From contig BCGQ01000001.1 of assembly GCA_001599355.1 (NCBI GenBank), positions 2,359,135-2,423,134 of the forward strand: a stretch of 64,000 nucleotides of DNA. Direction: 5' to 3'. The notes below the pieces were generated by a model that was given only the letters and a program-made list of their open reading frames with translations, searched no databases and was not told the origin of the DNA. This document shows, one piece after another, positions 47,174 through 57,826 of this stretch; the stretch's first letter is position 1, and each line of letters starts with the position of its first letter. The position numbers were made by a program, and so were the translations under genes. This DNA comes from Nakazawaea peltata. Taxonomy: Eukaryota; Ascomycota; Pichiomycetes; Alaninales; Pachysolenaceae.

Positions 47174-48499
47174 ATGTCACTCCATCAAACGGATTACGTT
47201 GAGGAATTGAATGAGTTGACGAGGGAAATCAAGCTGAAGAATCCTTCCGATGTCCTTCAATTCTGTGCTAACTATTTCAACCAAAGATTAGAGCAGCAAA
47301 GAGCCATGCTTTGGGGTCAATCTCATAAGGCTCAAGCCGCTGGTATCAAGTTATTCCCTACCTTGGAGGAATCCAAGCTGGAGGACCATAGAAAGTCGAT
47401 TCCAGCTTTCAAGACTCCATTCGGTGATAATGACCCTCATAGTCTGACCCATGGTCGTGATCCTGTTGCTCCAGATGCAGCACCAGATTCTTCAGCCGAG
47501 CCAAGTGCCGGTTTGTTCAAAGGAGGTTTTGGAGTTGGTATGCCTCCATCTCAAAGTATTTCGGCTGATGTCGATCCTAATGAAGCTGCTCCTTCTGCTC
47601 CAACTCCTAATGTCTCCAGTGCCACCCCTGCAAAGAATTTACCTCGTAGTTTCAATGCTCATAGAAGAATTTCAGTCAGTGCCGAGATTTTAAATCCAGA
47701 TTCCTTCGGTGGTGATTCTTGGAAACCTCCAAGACATGCTGTCACTCCAGATCAATTAGTTAGAATGAAGAAAACTGTAGCAAAGAATTTCCTTTTCAGT
47801 GGATTGGAAGAAGAAAGTTTAGTTACTTTGATTTACGCTTTAGAAGAGAAGAAAGTTGCCGCTGATACCGAAATTATCAAGCAAGGAGATGAAGGTGACT
47901 TCTTCTATGTGATTGAACAAGGAACTGTCGATTTCTACGTCAACGGAGCAAAGGTAAATACATCTGGTCCTGGCTCATCATTCGGTGAATTGGCCTTAAT
48001 GTACAACTCTCCAAGAGCTGCCACACTGACAGCTTCCACCGATTGTATATTATGGGCTTTGGACAGAATGACCTTCAGAAGAATCTTATTGGAAGGAACT
48101 GCCAAGAGAAGACAAATGTACGAAGAATTCTTAAAGGGAATCGATGTCTTGAAGCCATTGAACTCTTATGAAAGAAACAAATTGGCAGACGCTTTGCATA
48201 CGGAAAAATTCGCTCCTGGTGACACCATTGTAAGGGAAGGTGAGCAAGGTGAAAACTTCTACATAATCGAGACCGGAGATGCGCAGATCTCCAAAAAGGA
48301 AGCAGGTGTCATTGGTACTTTACATTCTGGAGATTATTTTGGAGAAGTTGCATTATTGAACGATCTTCCAAGACAAGCTACAATCACCGCTATTACTGCA
48401 GTTAAGGTTGTTACTTTAGGAAAATCTGGTTTCCAAAGATTATTAGGACCTGCTGTAGAACAAACTTTGAAGCAGCATGATCCAACAAAGGCCAAATAG
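47174..48499 (+). CDS. BCY1: cAMP-dependent protein kinase regulatory subunit Bcy1
   Basis: 441 residues. A dimerisation/docking helix pair occupies about 1-45, and a flexible linker ends in the pseudosubstrate-type inhibitor site RRISV (164-168; a Ser, so autophosphorylatable). Two cyclic-nucleotide-binding domains follow with phosphate-binding cassettes FGELAL...R281-A and FGEVALL...R400-Q. It holds PKA catalytic subunits inactive until cAMP binds. Codon 285 (48026-48028) is CTG at a site that is hydrophobic in the family, which supports Leu decoding. Single gene; convergent with ERG28. Confidence 0.97.
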   Translation: MSLHQTDYVEELNELTREIKLKNPSDVLQFCANYFNQRLEQQRAMLWGQSHKAQAAGIKLFPTLEESKLEDHRKSIPAFKTPFGDNDPHSLTHGRDPVAPDAAPDSSAEPSAGLFKGGFGVGMPPSQSISADVDPNEAAPSAPTPNVSSATPAKNLPRSFNAHRRISVSAEILNPDSFGGDSWKPPRHAVTPDQLVRMKKTVAKNFLFSGLEEESLVTLIYALEEKKVAADTEIIKQGDEGDFFYVIEQGTVDFYVNGAKVNTSGPGSSFGELALMYNSPRAATLTASTDCILWALDRMTFRRILLEGTAKRRQMYEEFLKGIDVLKPLNSYERNKLADALHTEKFAPGDTIVREGEQGENFYIIETGDAQISKKEAGVIGTLHSGDYFGEVALLNDLPRQATITAITAVKVVTLGKSGFQRLLGPAVEQTLKQHDPTKAK

Positions 48500-48658
48500 G
48501 TGATCAGTTTTTTTTATATTTTATATTTTTGAATAGTTTGAAGAATGATTGAATTTTTATATTTTATTGAACGCGTATGGAGGGGGGTAGTCTAAAGGGG
48601 CTAGGGTATCGCACGGTACAGCACGTCAGACGTATAGCCTCTTGCCCATGGTCTGTGC

Positions 48659-49078
48659 CTAAAGAGAGAGATAATAATCTCTCTGTTGTAACATCCATGT
48701 GATAGAAGTAGTCGAAACAATCAATGGACCCAATAATCCCTTATCAAATTTACATGTCTTATAAACCAACCATTCGGTACCAAAATGACCAATTGCAATC
48801 AAGAAAGTAGTCAAAGTAATGAAATAAACATGTTCATTATTCAAGTACAACGATCCATAACATCTAATGATAGCACTGAATAATGTCCAAGTACCAAAAG
48901 TTCTAGCTGATAATGGCGTTACTTGTTCAGGTTTCAGTCCGTAGACGGTTCTGGTCAATTTTGTTCCGGTCAAATAAGTTTGAACCGAATTGAAAATTGA
49001 GACAACAGAAATGAAGTAAATCCATTTTGGCAAGAGACCAGGAAGCTGTGGTAAGATAGATTGAGCCAATCCCAACAT
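48659..49078 (-). CDS. ERG28: Ergosterol biosynthesis scaffold protein Erg28
   Basis: 139 residues (S. cerevisiae 148). Four hydrophobic segments are visible with the typical RTFGTWTLFSAIIRCYGSLY stretch (about 64-83) and HFGTEWLVY. Erg28 is an ER membrane scaffold that holds Erg25, Erg26 and Erg27 of the sterol C-4 demethylation complex and links them to Erg6. It is divergent from CAP2 across 236 nt, which contain a short 12-nt tandem repeat at 49211-49246. Confidence 0.95.
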   Translation of the reverse strand: MLGLAQSILPQLPGLLPKWIYFISVVSIFNSVQTYLTGTKLTRTVYGLKPEQVTPLSARTFGTWTLFSAIIRCYGSLYLNNEHVYFITLTTFLIAIGHFGTEWLVYKTCKFDKGLLGPLIVSTTSITWMLQQRDYYLSL

Positions 49079-49210
49079 TTTCTTGTTTTGATATCACGGT
49101 CAACTCTGACTTGAGGATCGAAATATGGCTCGATTTCTATCGAGCTCGATCTGACCTCGATCTTTTAACATCATAACACCAACTCACATTGTGGGAGACT
49201 CACCAGGGCC

Positions 49211-49246
49211 CTCATTGGGGCGCTCACTGGGGCGCTCACTGCTAGG
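49211..49246. repeat. 12-nt tandem repeat in the ERG28 / CAP2 promoter
   Basis: CTCATTGGGGCG, CTCACTGGGGCG and a decayed CTCACTGCTAGG follow head to tail from 49211. Confidence 0.75.
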
Positions 49247-49314
49247 AAAAATAAGATAAAAATAAAGACAAACTTTGAGGACAAAGTGTTTGGAAGGTGT
49301 AGAGAGTGATCGAG

Positions 49315-50186
49315 ATGGTGAGTAAATACGATCAATTGAGTTGGAAGCAAGTACTAACGGATGGATTGAGTAGTCTGACGAAGCTTACGATGCATCATTA
49401 GATCTTTTAAGAAGATTGGACCCTAAGAAGATCAAGACTAATTTGAATGACATTTGTAGATTAGCGCCGGAATTGGCCGAGGATTTACTTAGTTCCGTGG
49501 ATACTCCATTGGAGATTAAACGTTGTTCGAAGAGTGGTAAGAACTTCTTAACATGTGATTATAACAGAGATGGAGATTCATATAGATCTCCTTGGTCCAA
49601 TGAATATTATCCTTCTACTGATGATGATGCTCCATATCCTTCTGATTCTTTGAGGGAGCTTGAGATCATTGCTAATGATTCATTTGATGTATACAGAGAA
49701 TTGTATTATGAAGGTGGTATCTCATCGGTTTATCTTTGGAATACAGAAGATGATGAAGCTCAAGGTTTTGCAGGTGTTGTCTTATTAAAGAAATCTACGG
49801 ATGGATCCAAAGAGAATGCCGGTGCTTGGGATTCGATTCATGTTTTTGAAGTAGAATCCACTGATAAGAAATCTGCCAATTATAAAATCACCTCGACTAT
49901 CCTCTTAGATTTGTCATTGAAACAGACTTTCCCAATTGAACTCTCTGGAAACTTGACTAGACAAACCGAAAAGGTACAGACTTTTGATTCACCAGCCTCT
50001 CACATTGCCAACGTGGGTTCTCTCATAGAAGACATAGAGTACAAGTTAAGAAATATGTTACAAGAAGTCTATTTCGGTAAAACAAAGGAGATTATAGGTG
50101 ACTTGAGATCTACACAATCAACTTCGGAAATCGCTAGCGAACAGAAGAAGCATAGTGACATAATCAAGGGGATCCAAGGTTTGTGA
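49315..50186 (+). CDS. CAP2: F-actin capping protein beta subunit, intron directly after the ATG
   Basis: Exon 1 is just the ATG (49315-49317); exon 2 is 49374-50186. Together they give 271 residues (S. cerevisiae 287). The spliced N-terminus MSDEAYDASLDLLRRLDPKK matches Cap2 closely, which proves the intron. CDYNRDGDSYRSPWSNEYYP (cited in part), LRELEIIANDSFDVYRELYYEGG and SSVYLWN are hallmark segments. Cap1/Cap2 heterodimers cap barbed ends of actin filaments in cortical patches. The last 30 residues form the amphipathic tentacle. Confidence 0.95.
49318..49373 (+). other. CAP2 intron (56 nt), between ATG and codon 2
   Basis: Donor GTGAGT, branch point TACTAAC, acceptor GTAG. Without splicing the ATG reads into an unrelated frame. 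Confidence 0.92.
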
Positions 50187-50358
50187 TTAACCCCCCAATA
50201 TATATCGTATTATCATTTCCTAATGTAGTAACTTTCCCTTTTAAGTAATTTTGCGCACTCCTTGAAGGCTGAGAAAAATTTTTAGCGGACCGCCGTAACA
50301 GGGCGATAAGTGGAGGAGGTGGTTAGTCAGCAGGTCAACGACTCTCATACGGAGCAAG

Positions 50359-51366
50359 ATGTCGGTTGACAAAAGATTTGTGAGTAAAGTGTATGCCGAT
50401 GCACTCTCTCGTCAACCCCAATCGTACTGGGATTACGAGAATGTTAGCATTGTCTGGAGGTCACAAGAGAAATATGAGATAGTAAGAAAGGTGGGAAGAG
50501 GCAAATATTCAGAGGTATTCGAAGGCTATGAATTACCTGTGGGGGAGAGAGTGGTTATTAAAGCTCTTAAACCTATCAAGAGAAAGAAGATAAAGAGAGA
50601 AATAAAGATTTTACAAAACTTGTCGGGTGGTATCAATATTGTGACATTATTCGACGTAGTAAGAGACCCAATCAGTAAGACTCCGGCTCTTATCTTTGAG
50701 TATGTGGATAATATTGACTTCAGGACATTGTATCCAACGTTCACTGATATGGATATTCGTTATTATCTGAGCGAGTTGTTGAAACTGTTGGACTATTGTC
50801 ATTCACAAGGAATAATGCATAGAGATGTCAAGCCACATAATGTCATGATCGATCATAAGAAGAAGAAGTTGAGATTAATCGATTGGGGGTTGGCAGAATT
50901 TTACCATCCAGGCACTGAATATAATGTAAGAGTCGCTTCTAGATACTATAAAGGACCCGAGTTATTGGTTGACTTCAAGTATTATGATTATTCTCTAGAT
51001 TTGTGGTCTTTTGGTACCACTTTAGCTCCTATGGTATTCAAGAAGGACCCTATGTTCCATGGGAAATCTAATACTGATCAGTTAGTTCAAATAGTGAGGA
51101 TATTAGGTACTGATGACTTGTATAAATATTTGGAAAAGTACAACTTGGAACTCGGTTCTGAATATGATGATTTGGGACATTTCATCAAGAGACCGTGGAC
51201 TCGTTTCATCAATCAAAATAACCAGAAATTAGTTTCCGATGAATTTTTAGATCTCATCGATAAGTTATTACGCTATGATCATGCTGAGAGGTTAACAGCT
51301 AAAGAACTGTTACTGCATCCTTACTTCCAGCCGATTAGAGATGGAAAATATCCGGTTAACAAATGA
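50359..51366 (+). CDS. Casein kinase 2 catalytic (alpha) subunit
   Basis: 335 residues, the compact length of CK2 alpha. Motifs are GRGKYSEV (47-54), catalytic K68 with the basic cluster KRKKIKR (74-80), HRDVKPHN (D156), DWG in place of DFG (175-177), the CK2 activation-segment words [21 protein letters not shown] (cited in part) and [14 protein letters not shown]. The DWG triad and basic cluster identify CK2. It phosphorylates many acidic-site substrates with a regulatory beta dimer. S. cerevisiae has CKA1 and CKA2; which of them this represents cannot be said, so no symbol is given. Confidence 0.97.
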   Translation: MSVDKRFVSKVYADALSRQPQSYWDYENVSIVWRSQEKYEIVRKVGRGKYSEVFEGYELPVGERVVIKALKPIKRKKIKREIKILQNLSGGINIVTLFDVVRDPISKTPALIFEYVDNIDFRTLYPTFTDMDIRYYLSELLKLLDYCHSQGIMHRDVKPHNVMIDHKKKKLRLIDWGLAEFYHPGTEYNVRVASRYYKGPELLVDFKYYDYSLDLWSFGTTLAPMVFKKDPMFHGKSNTDQLVQIVRILGTDDLYKYLEKYNLELGSEYDDLGHFIKRPWTRFINQNNQKLVSDEFLDLIDKLLRYDHAERLTAKELLLHPYFQPIRDGKYPVNK

Positions 51367-51415
51367 TTTGTATCTCAAATTTCTTTCAATTCTCATTATA
51401 AGTTTTTTATATGTA

Positions 51416-52390
51416 TTAATTCCATTCGATGCCTTTATATATGTTGAGGAGGTGAACATCATCAAAAATTATTAGTAGTGAAAGTAGTTGCGGTTTGAGC
51501 ATTTCGTTGTGGGTCTTCAAATTGTGATTCTCGGTAAGAATGACGATAATTTTGAGGTGGAACAAGATTCCATGTGAAACCTGATAAATATTGAGATTAT
51601 TTTGAGTAGGAAGCAGGTTAGGTCGTTTCATTGTGGAATAGATTTGATGGAACAGGTGATCGGAGTATTGGGATGAAGATAATGGGCTGGCGGGATGATG
51701 TAATAGAGCATACTGAACAAGTTTACCTATATTTGTAATAGAATTTGTGATTTGGTCTTCAATAATTTGAGAAACTGTGTCTTTATTGATATGTGAAATC
51801 AGTTTCCTCAGTATAAGTTCATATAAGTTGAAGAAAAGCATAGTTCTTGTGATTTCAGCTTTAGAGTTGGGCTCATTCACGTTTTTTATGATCTCATCAA
51901 TACAACCTACTAATGACTTTAAAAGTCCCAGTAGCTGTGTACTCTCGGTATAGATTTTCAACTCAGACTGAGATAATGTCGAGATTATAATCAGCAATAT
52001 CTCAAGATTCTTCTGACAACATTCCTCTGTAATCAATATGTTAAAACACTTGAAAAGGTTCTCAATCTCGTAGCTCGATTTTAATGGTAACTCCTCTAAT
52101 ATTGTAGCTTGATACATTCGATAATTTCTTGTGATCCGGAAACTCTGCTCACTATAATCTATCTTTAGTAAGGAGTATAATGTTTGCAGAAGTTGAAATC
52201 GAGAGGAATCTAATGCTGGAAACTCCTCCCTCTCTCTATTGATATCCCCCAAAAAATCTCGAATTGGATAATCCCTTCCCACAGTGTCATCTCTCAATCT
52301 AATAATGCTTATAGCCTAAAAAGGGGGTGTGTTAGTTCAATTTCTATACCTCAATCAAAAATCACATACTAACGCTAAGATCCGATCCAT
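51416..52390 (-). CDS. Unrecognised helical protein, one intron
   Basis: Exons 52370-52390 (7 codons) and 51416-52315 join to 306 residues starting MDRILALAISIIRLRDD. Without the intron there is no ATG in this frame, and the TTG at 52297 would be the only near start. The sequence is leucine- and isoleucine-rich with predicted amphipathic helices throughout (for example LEILLIIISTLSQSEL and TRTMLFFNLYELILRKL), like a HEAT/ARM-type scaffold, and has no membrane segment long enough to be certain. I do not recognise the family. It is convergent with the CK2 gene (49 nt). Confidence 0.72.
52316..52369 (-). other. Intron of the unrecognised helical-protein gene (54 nt)
   Basis: Donor GTATGT at 52369, branch-like AACTAAC, pyrimidine run and acceptor TTTTTAG at 52316. 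It joins two open frames exactly in phase. Confidence 0.82.
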
Positions 52391-52649
52391 TGCGCTCCCT
52401 CTATTATCCTTCATGCACGTTGCTTCCCTAATTCAGATCCTCCGCACTAACGATCCACTGATCTCAGCCCCCAAATAACTCATCCAATACAGTCGTGCCT
52501 CCATCAAATTATCTCGAACTTAACGGCATTTCGGGGATAATTATTACTACAAAGGGAAATATGCATGCAAGGAAAAAGTAGTATAAGAGGGGGTGATTTG
52601 CTGGGTTGGATGGGGGTGAAGGCCCTGATATTAAGGTGGGTTAGTCAAG

Positions 52650-53315
52650 ATGTTGTCGGTAATTTTGATTTTGATATCAGTTTTCAGTGTCAGGTGTATC
52701 GCTGACAGCTCGGAGCTGTTCCGTTTGGTCTCTCAGTTTATTAAAAGTCCAGATGATTTGGATGATATCAACTATATGAAGTATAATCCTTCTGCTGGAG
52801 AAACAGTAGGAGTATACACGGAGGATGACTCGGATGACACTTATGCTTTCCAAGGTTATATTACTGATGAAGGATACTTCCGCTTGACAGAAGGAGGATA
52901 CGTTTCGAATTCTACTTACTTATATGTAGACGATGATAATGGGGCAGTGTTAGTTAGTAACTCATCGAAATCCGCTCCATTTGCTGTCAATGATGGAGTT
53001 TTATATTACCAAGGAAGTGCTTCGTTCTATCTTCTTGAAATATCTGCAGCTTTAAGTTATGATTTATATTGGGGAACTTCTGATAATGACTTATCCACGA
53101 CTTTCACCTTACTTTTGAACGCCAGTACTACCTCTGGTAAGGCTGTAGATAACTACAGTCCAGATGATGCATCTACTACGTATGCTCTTACTACAACTAC
53201 AAGTACTACATCATCTTCAACTTCGAGCAGTTCTCAAGGAGCAGCTGCCGTCTTTGATGTTGGTAACAAATTACTTATAGGATCTCTTGTCTACATCTTT
53301 AATCAATTAATTTAA
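52650..53315 (+). CDS. Secreted, probably GPI-anchored surface protein
   Basis: 221 residues. A hydrophobic signal peptide covers about 1-18 (MLSVILILISVFSVRCIA). The middle domain is acidic and beta-like, rich in Y, D, S and G, with several N-glycosylation sites (for example NST, NSS, NAS). A Ser/Thr run (about 177-199) is followed by small residues and a hydrophobic C-terminus (LLIGSLVYIFNQLI), the arrangement of a GPI-attachment signal. It could serve in the cell wall or plasma membrane; similar small GPI proteins of yeasts are mostly uncharacterised. It ends seven bases before the convergent BNA4 gene. Confidence 0.78.
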   Translation: MLSVILILISVFSVRCIADSSELFRLVSQFIKSPDDLDDINYMKYNPSAGETVGVYTEDDSDDTYAFQGYITDEGYFRLTEGGYVSNSTYLYVDDDNGAVLVSNSSKSAPFAVNDGVLYYQGSASFYLLEISAALSYDLYWGTSDNDLSTTFTLLLNASTTSGKAVDNYSPDDASTTYALTTTTSTTSSSTSSSSQGAAAVFDVGNKLLIGSLVYIFNQLI

Positions 53316-53322
53316 TGTCATT

Positions 53323-54687
53323 TCACCTTCTTAAAAATCTCATAATGAACTTGTATGCACGGACTGATCCAATGGCACCTCCAATGAGAAGAATAAATTG
53401 TAACTTCTTTAAGATTCTTTGTTGTCTCCTCTCGGTTTCAATCAGTCTAGAATAAGATATATCACCTCTAAATGAAACCATAGTATAAAGTGGCAACCAT
53501 TTGTCCTTCAATATCCTCGAAAGGAAACCATCGATACTCTTTCTCATCAAATAAAGAGCACTGGTTACTTTGTTGGACATTTCATTGTAATTACTTAACA
53601 GTAATTCCAAAATCAGCTCTAAATCTTTATGTCTAGTTTTAGAATAATCTTCGAAAGCAGCTTTTCTATCGTCATCAAATTTATCAAGTGATTCCATCAA
53701 AACTTTCAAAGATTCAAAACCACAGTTCATTCCTTGTCCGTAAAATGGCACCATCAGATGAGCAGCATCACCGAGCAAGATGGCTTTGTCTTCAAAATGG
53801 TATGGATCACAATGAATCTGTAAAAGTGATCCCTTCGGATTCTCACGGAACAGTCTAGTCAAACTCTGTTCACCGATCAATGGGAGAGCATCTTTGAAAT
53901 GAGTTCTAAAGAAGTTAACTACAACGTCATCAGTGTTTAACGATTCCAGAAGCAGCCATGGTGCAAAGAAAGTCGATGTGAAGGAACCATCTTTGTTCAG
54001 TAATGCAATCAACATGAACTGTTTACGAGGCCAGATATGAAGATGGTTAGGATCGAGTAAGAATGATCCGTTTGGTCCCGGTGGAATATATAATTCAACA
54101 TAACAAGTATCAATATACTCTTGAGTGAAATTCATCCTGACCCGTTTTTGTAAATGATGTCTAGTTGCAGAGAACAGACCATCAGTTCCTACAACGAAAT
54201 CAAAAGTCATCTGAGTCTTCTCACCTCCCTTCTCTGTAGTGACCTTAGGGGTATCATTGAAAGAGAGATCGATTAATTTATGACCAAATAACACCTCAAT
54301 TCCCCCAACCTGATCGATTTCATCCAATAAAACTCTATTCAAGTAACCCCTATCGATAGAATTGATCGATTCCCCATACAATCCATAGAGTTGGCTCTCC
54401 TCATTTCCCTCCAAATCATGGATCATTCTTCCGTGCATTGGAATGACCTTATCCAACACCTTATCTAACAATTGGGGATCGACATATTTCAATGCTCTGA
54501 AACCTCTGTCAGAGATGGCCAAATTGATCGACCTCAAGTTACGGTCGACCGTCAGGTCATCTCTTGGGTCCTGACGGTACTCCAACATTGTGACATCGTA
54601 TCCGCCTCTTTTTTTGAATGCCAACAGGGTTAAGCATCCTACGAGACCAGCGCCAACGACACAAACTTTCTGATTCTCCAGAGACAT
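53323..54687 (-). CDS. BNA4: Kynurenine 3-monooxygenase
   Basis: 454 residues (S. cerevisiae 460). FAD-binding G12-x-G14-x2-G17 (VGAGLVG), the RSINLAIS strand (52-59), second FAD motif LLGDAAHLMVPFYGQGMNCG (cited in part), and a C-terminal hydrophobic segment (about 431-450) with a basic end that anchors the enzyme in the mitochondrial outer membrane. It hydroxylates kynurenine to 3-hydroxykynurenine with NADPH and O2 in the de novo NAD pathway from tryptophan. Its presence implies that this yeast can make NAD from tryptophan. Confidence 0.97.
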   Translation of the reverse strand: MSLENQKVCVVGAGLVGCLTLLAFKKRGGYDVTMLEYRQDPRDDLTVDRNLRSINLAISDRGFRALKYVDPQLLDKVLDKVIPMHGRMIHDLEGNEESQLYGLYGESINSIDRGYLNRVLLDEIDQVGGIEVLFGHKLIDLSFNDTPKVTTEKGGEKTQMTFDFVVGTDGLFSATRHHLQKRVRMNFTQEYIDTCYVELYIPPGPNGSFLLDPNHLHIWPRKQFMLIALLNKDGSFTSTFFAPWLLLESLNTDDVVVNFFRTHFKDALPLIGEQSLTRLFRENPKGSLLQIHCDPYHFEDKAILLGDAAHLMVPFYGQGMNCGFESLKVLMESLDKFDDDRKAAFEDYSKTRHKDLELILELLLSNYNEMSNKVTSALYLMRKSIDGFLSRILKDKWLPLYTMVSFRGDISYSRLIETERRQQRILKKLQFILLIGGAIGSVRAYKFIMRFLRR

Positions 54688-54942
54688 AGCTTAGCACCAA
54701 TGTTGTAGAGCAGTGATTGGCCTAAATTAACCGCCGATGAAGATTGACTAATTTTTTCTCATTCGATTTTTTCTGATCGGCAGGGTCTGTGCGCGAGGGG
54801 AGGAGAGAAGAGGAGAGGAGAGGGTGAGCGTAAAGGAGAGCCGAAAGCGGAGAACGGAGGGGGGCCATAGCCGAGCGCGAACCACACTACACTTGCTAAC
54901 ACTACACTTCATACAAGGAAAGAGTATATTTATTTAGAAAGA

Positions 54943-56352
54943 TCAATTTCTCAAAGCGTCTCTCAAGAAATCGGTCAACTTTTCAGCACCATTCTCTAAA
55001 GCTCCTTTTATCACAGCCATATCTTCTCCAATGTAAGTAGTAGCAAATTCCTTAATTCTAGCCTCCACATCATCCTCAGGAATAGCTCTTCTTCCACCAG
55101 GTCCCAGTTCTTGATCCTCACCGAAATAAGACAGAGAAGAAATTGAAGATGCGCCGTTGAAACTTTGTAATTTGGAACGAGCTTCTTGCGCGGCTTCCGA
55201 GTCGTACGAATTTCTACCAAAGAATTGGTCCGATGAGATACCTTTTTGAGTACCGAATTTCTTTTCAACGTCACCGGTGTAAGCTGGTCCTGGGGCGTAC
55301 TTCTTTGCGGTGGAAGGAACGTTGTTGGCACCTGCAACCATTCCGAATCCTAATCTGGTGAATTGTTGAGTGACCTTTTCGGTGGAATCGGAAGAGGAAG
55401 CTTTATTGGTTGATGTAGATCCCAAACTTGAAACAGAAGTAGCAGCTCCTGGAACAGATCCGGCAAATGAACTTTGTCTGGATTCGGTGATCTTTGGTTT
55501 ACCATAACCTTCTTCTGATTGTTTCTTCTTTAATTCACCCATAGCTCTAGCTTCGGCTTCCTCTTCTTTAGCTTGTCTTTCAAGTTCGTCAAAGTTAACA
55601 TCGGATGTGACTTTCTTAGCACCTAATCTTGCTTTATTTCTGTTGGCAGAGCCTCCTAAAATGGAGGTTTTCTTGGCTCCTCCAGCAGTTGATCCTCCTA
55701 ATCTTGTGGATGATTTAATAGCCGTTCTTGGTTTATTCAGTGTTGTGGTGGTGGTGGTGGATTGCAATGCACTCCTGGAAATACCTCCGACTGGAGTAGC
55801 CGGTTTAGATCCCATTGGCGATGGAGTCGAAGAAGAAGCAATAGGTTTTTGCCAAGTGTTAAAGAAATCATCTGTACTATTAGATTTAGATGACTCAGAG
55901 GCCGAATCATCTAATCCATCAGCATTCAAGTTGTCTAAGATATTAGGATATTTCTTCTCGTCAGATAATACCTTGGTCTCCAATTTATTCTTATAGTTAG
56001 TGGCGATCATCGAATCGTACTTTTCTTTAACATCTTTTGCAAGATAAGCAGATCCACCGTTCTTTACTAAAAAGTCTTTGAAAGATCCGTTACCTCCGCA
56101 TTTCATGGTTCTTAACTGTTTCAAAGACCATTTTTGATCTAAAGTAGTCGACTTGACAAAAGTGATATGTACACCCAAATTTCTATGGTTGGCCGAGCAG
56201 TCCAAACAGACGTAGATTCCAAATGGGATCGAGGCCCATGTAGGGTTCTTGTGATTACAGTCAAAGCATTTTTGATTAGCTGGGTGTCTCTTGGCCTTGT
56301 TGAAGACGGCAGAAACCTCCTCAGCGGTAGCAAATGTTTCCAGAGATGACAT
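54943..56352 (-). CDS. GLO3: ARF GTPase-activating protein Glo3 (ARFGAP2/3)
   Basis: 469 residues from the chosen start. The ArfGAP zinc finger has C29-x2-C32-x16-C49-x2-C52 and arginine finger R57 ([11 protein letters not shown]). A Ser/Thr-rich linker and a coiled-coil segment (about 255-285) precede the Glo3 regulatory motif at about 370-412 (ISSDQFFGR through [12 protein letters not shown]). Glo3 drives GTP hydrolysis on Arf1 in COPI coats for retrograde Golgi-to-ER transport. The frame stays open to an ATG at 56556, but that extension is low-complexity and lies in the CT-rich leader; [13 protein letters not shown] matches the family start. Confidence 0.94.
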   Translation of the reverse strand: MSSLETFATAEEVSAVFNKAKRHPANQKCFDCNHKNPTWASIPFGIYVCLDCSANHRNLGVHITFVKSTTLDQKWSLKQLRTMKCGGNGSFKDFLVKNGGSAYLAKDVKEKYDSMIATNYKNKLETKVLSDEKKYPNILDNLNADGLDDSASESSKSNSTDDFFNTWQKPIASSSTPSPMGSKPATPVGGISRSALQSTTTTTTLNKPRTAIKSSTRLGGSTAGGAKKTSILGGSANRNKARLGAKKVTSDVNFDELERQAKEEEAEARAMGELKKKQSEEGYGKPKITESRQSSFAGSVPGAATSVSSLGSTSTNKASSSDSTEKVTQQFTRLGFGMVAGANNVPSTAKKYAPGPAYTGDVEKKFGTQKGISSDQFFGRNSYDSEAAQEARSKLQSFNGASSISSLSYFGEDQELGPGGRRAIPEDDVEARIKEFATTYIGEDMAVIKGALENGAEKLTDFLRDALRN

Positions 56353-57826
56353 GGTACTATATAGATCGTTCACGTAAACAAAGTACACCAGTTGAGTTGT
56401 TCTTTTGTGTGCGATGTATTTTTTCCTTTCTTTTTCGGTACCAGAGTGAAGGAGGGAATGGAAGCCGGGTAACAAAAGAGTAGGAAGTGAGGAGGAGGGG
56501 GGAGAGGAGAGGGAGAGATGGGTGGGGTGTGTGAGAAGGGGTGAGAAGGGGTTCAATTTAGAGAGTAGTGATATAGAGATATAGTGGAAAACTCACAGAG
56601 CAGAGATATGTGTATTTGGATTCTAGTATCTACTACTGAAATTTATTGTTTCTTATCTAAATTACCTATAGTATTGAAGAAGTTATATGAGATATATAGT
56701 AAAATGAAAATTGAATTAATTTATCACTTTTTGAAGTCGATTGAATCTACCGATCCTTCATCAATATCATTCTCCCTAGTCTTCTCTTAGTTCATCAAAA
56801 ATACTATTGTTATCATTAACGTCAATCTAGATCTATTGAAGGTGTGGTTCATATCAGTTGGAAATTGCCTAATTAGGCAAGTGGAACGCATTAGGTTATT
56901 GTATTATAGAGTCGGAAAATAATGCTTAGTTAGACGATTTGAAGCAAGTAATTTACGGGGTCGATAAGCGAATTAAATCATAAGGATCTTGAATATAAAT
57001 GGTGAAGTTGGCATATGTTAAAGTATCTTTAGCTCATTCCAAATGTTCTTCGTTATACATATCATAAAATTCTTTATCTTATATAGTTCCTCTAACTAAA
57101 TTTGACACTCTATTTTGAGCGGAAAATAAGACAATTGGTGCGTAAATATACTGCATAGATCTATCGAGGCTATTCAATAGATATCGACCATGAATTCTAC
57201 AGATTCTTCAATCTCACCTAGATATGAATATCCACATCATATCTACTTAAACACAACTTACGAAAATCCCATACCCCATCACCCTCTTATGCACTTCCTT
57301 GCCCTTCTGTGCCCTCCCCTTAAGCTTTACTTCAAATTAAACTAAATTAAACTTTTTCTCCCACAGATTGTATCGATGCATATACGAGCGGACCCGTTTC
57401 AAAAAGAACCGATAATTTTGCTAAAAAGTCTAACAAGTGCGCAAAATGTTTGTAACTTGCAGAAGATAGTGAAATGTCAAAAGGCTTGGTAGAAAGGAAG
57501 TGGACTTAGAAAAATCAACGATACGGATTAGGATTGATCTCAATCATACATTACGATCACAATCATAACCACTCAAGAGATTTCTTTCTTTCCCATAATA
57601 TTTACCACCCCGCATTCAAATCAGTTCACCCCCATTTCATACCTTTCCGCCTATTGTTGCGCCTGATAAAAAATATTTTCAATCAATTTGACTTTTTCCC
57701 TATTTTTCCTTCATTTTTGGCTGGAAACTATTTCGTCTAGATAGGTTTATCTGTAGAGGAAGGAGGAGATAAATAGGAAATAAAGAAAATAGAGCGGAGT
57801 GGAATTGAACGCCCACATACATCAGA
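56353..57826. other. Long divergent promoter GLO3 / LisH regulator
   Basis: 1,474 nt without a supported gene. A purine-rich + strand block at 56440-56565 (CT-rich for GLO3), a perfect 16-nt palindrome at 56865-56880 and AT-rich sequence elsewhere. Long promoters of this kind are typical of FLO8/FLO11-type regulators. Confidence 0.55.
56865..56880. promoter_or_regulatory. Perfect palindrome with a CArG core (Mcm1-type site)
   Basis: TTGCCTAATTAGGCAA reads the same on both strands. Its core CCTAATTAGG fits CC(A/T)6GG, the MADS-box protein Mcm1 site, and the flanking TT/AA also fit. It lies about 950 nt before the LisH gene and 510 nt before GLO3. Confidence 0.55.

Noticed and set aside
56353-56556. 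N-terminal extension of GLO3 to the ATG at 56556
   Set aside because: The 68 extra residues are Ser/Pro/Leu-rich translations of the CT-rich leader; the family begins at the ATG at 56352.
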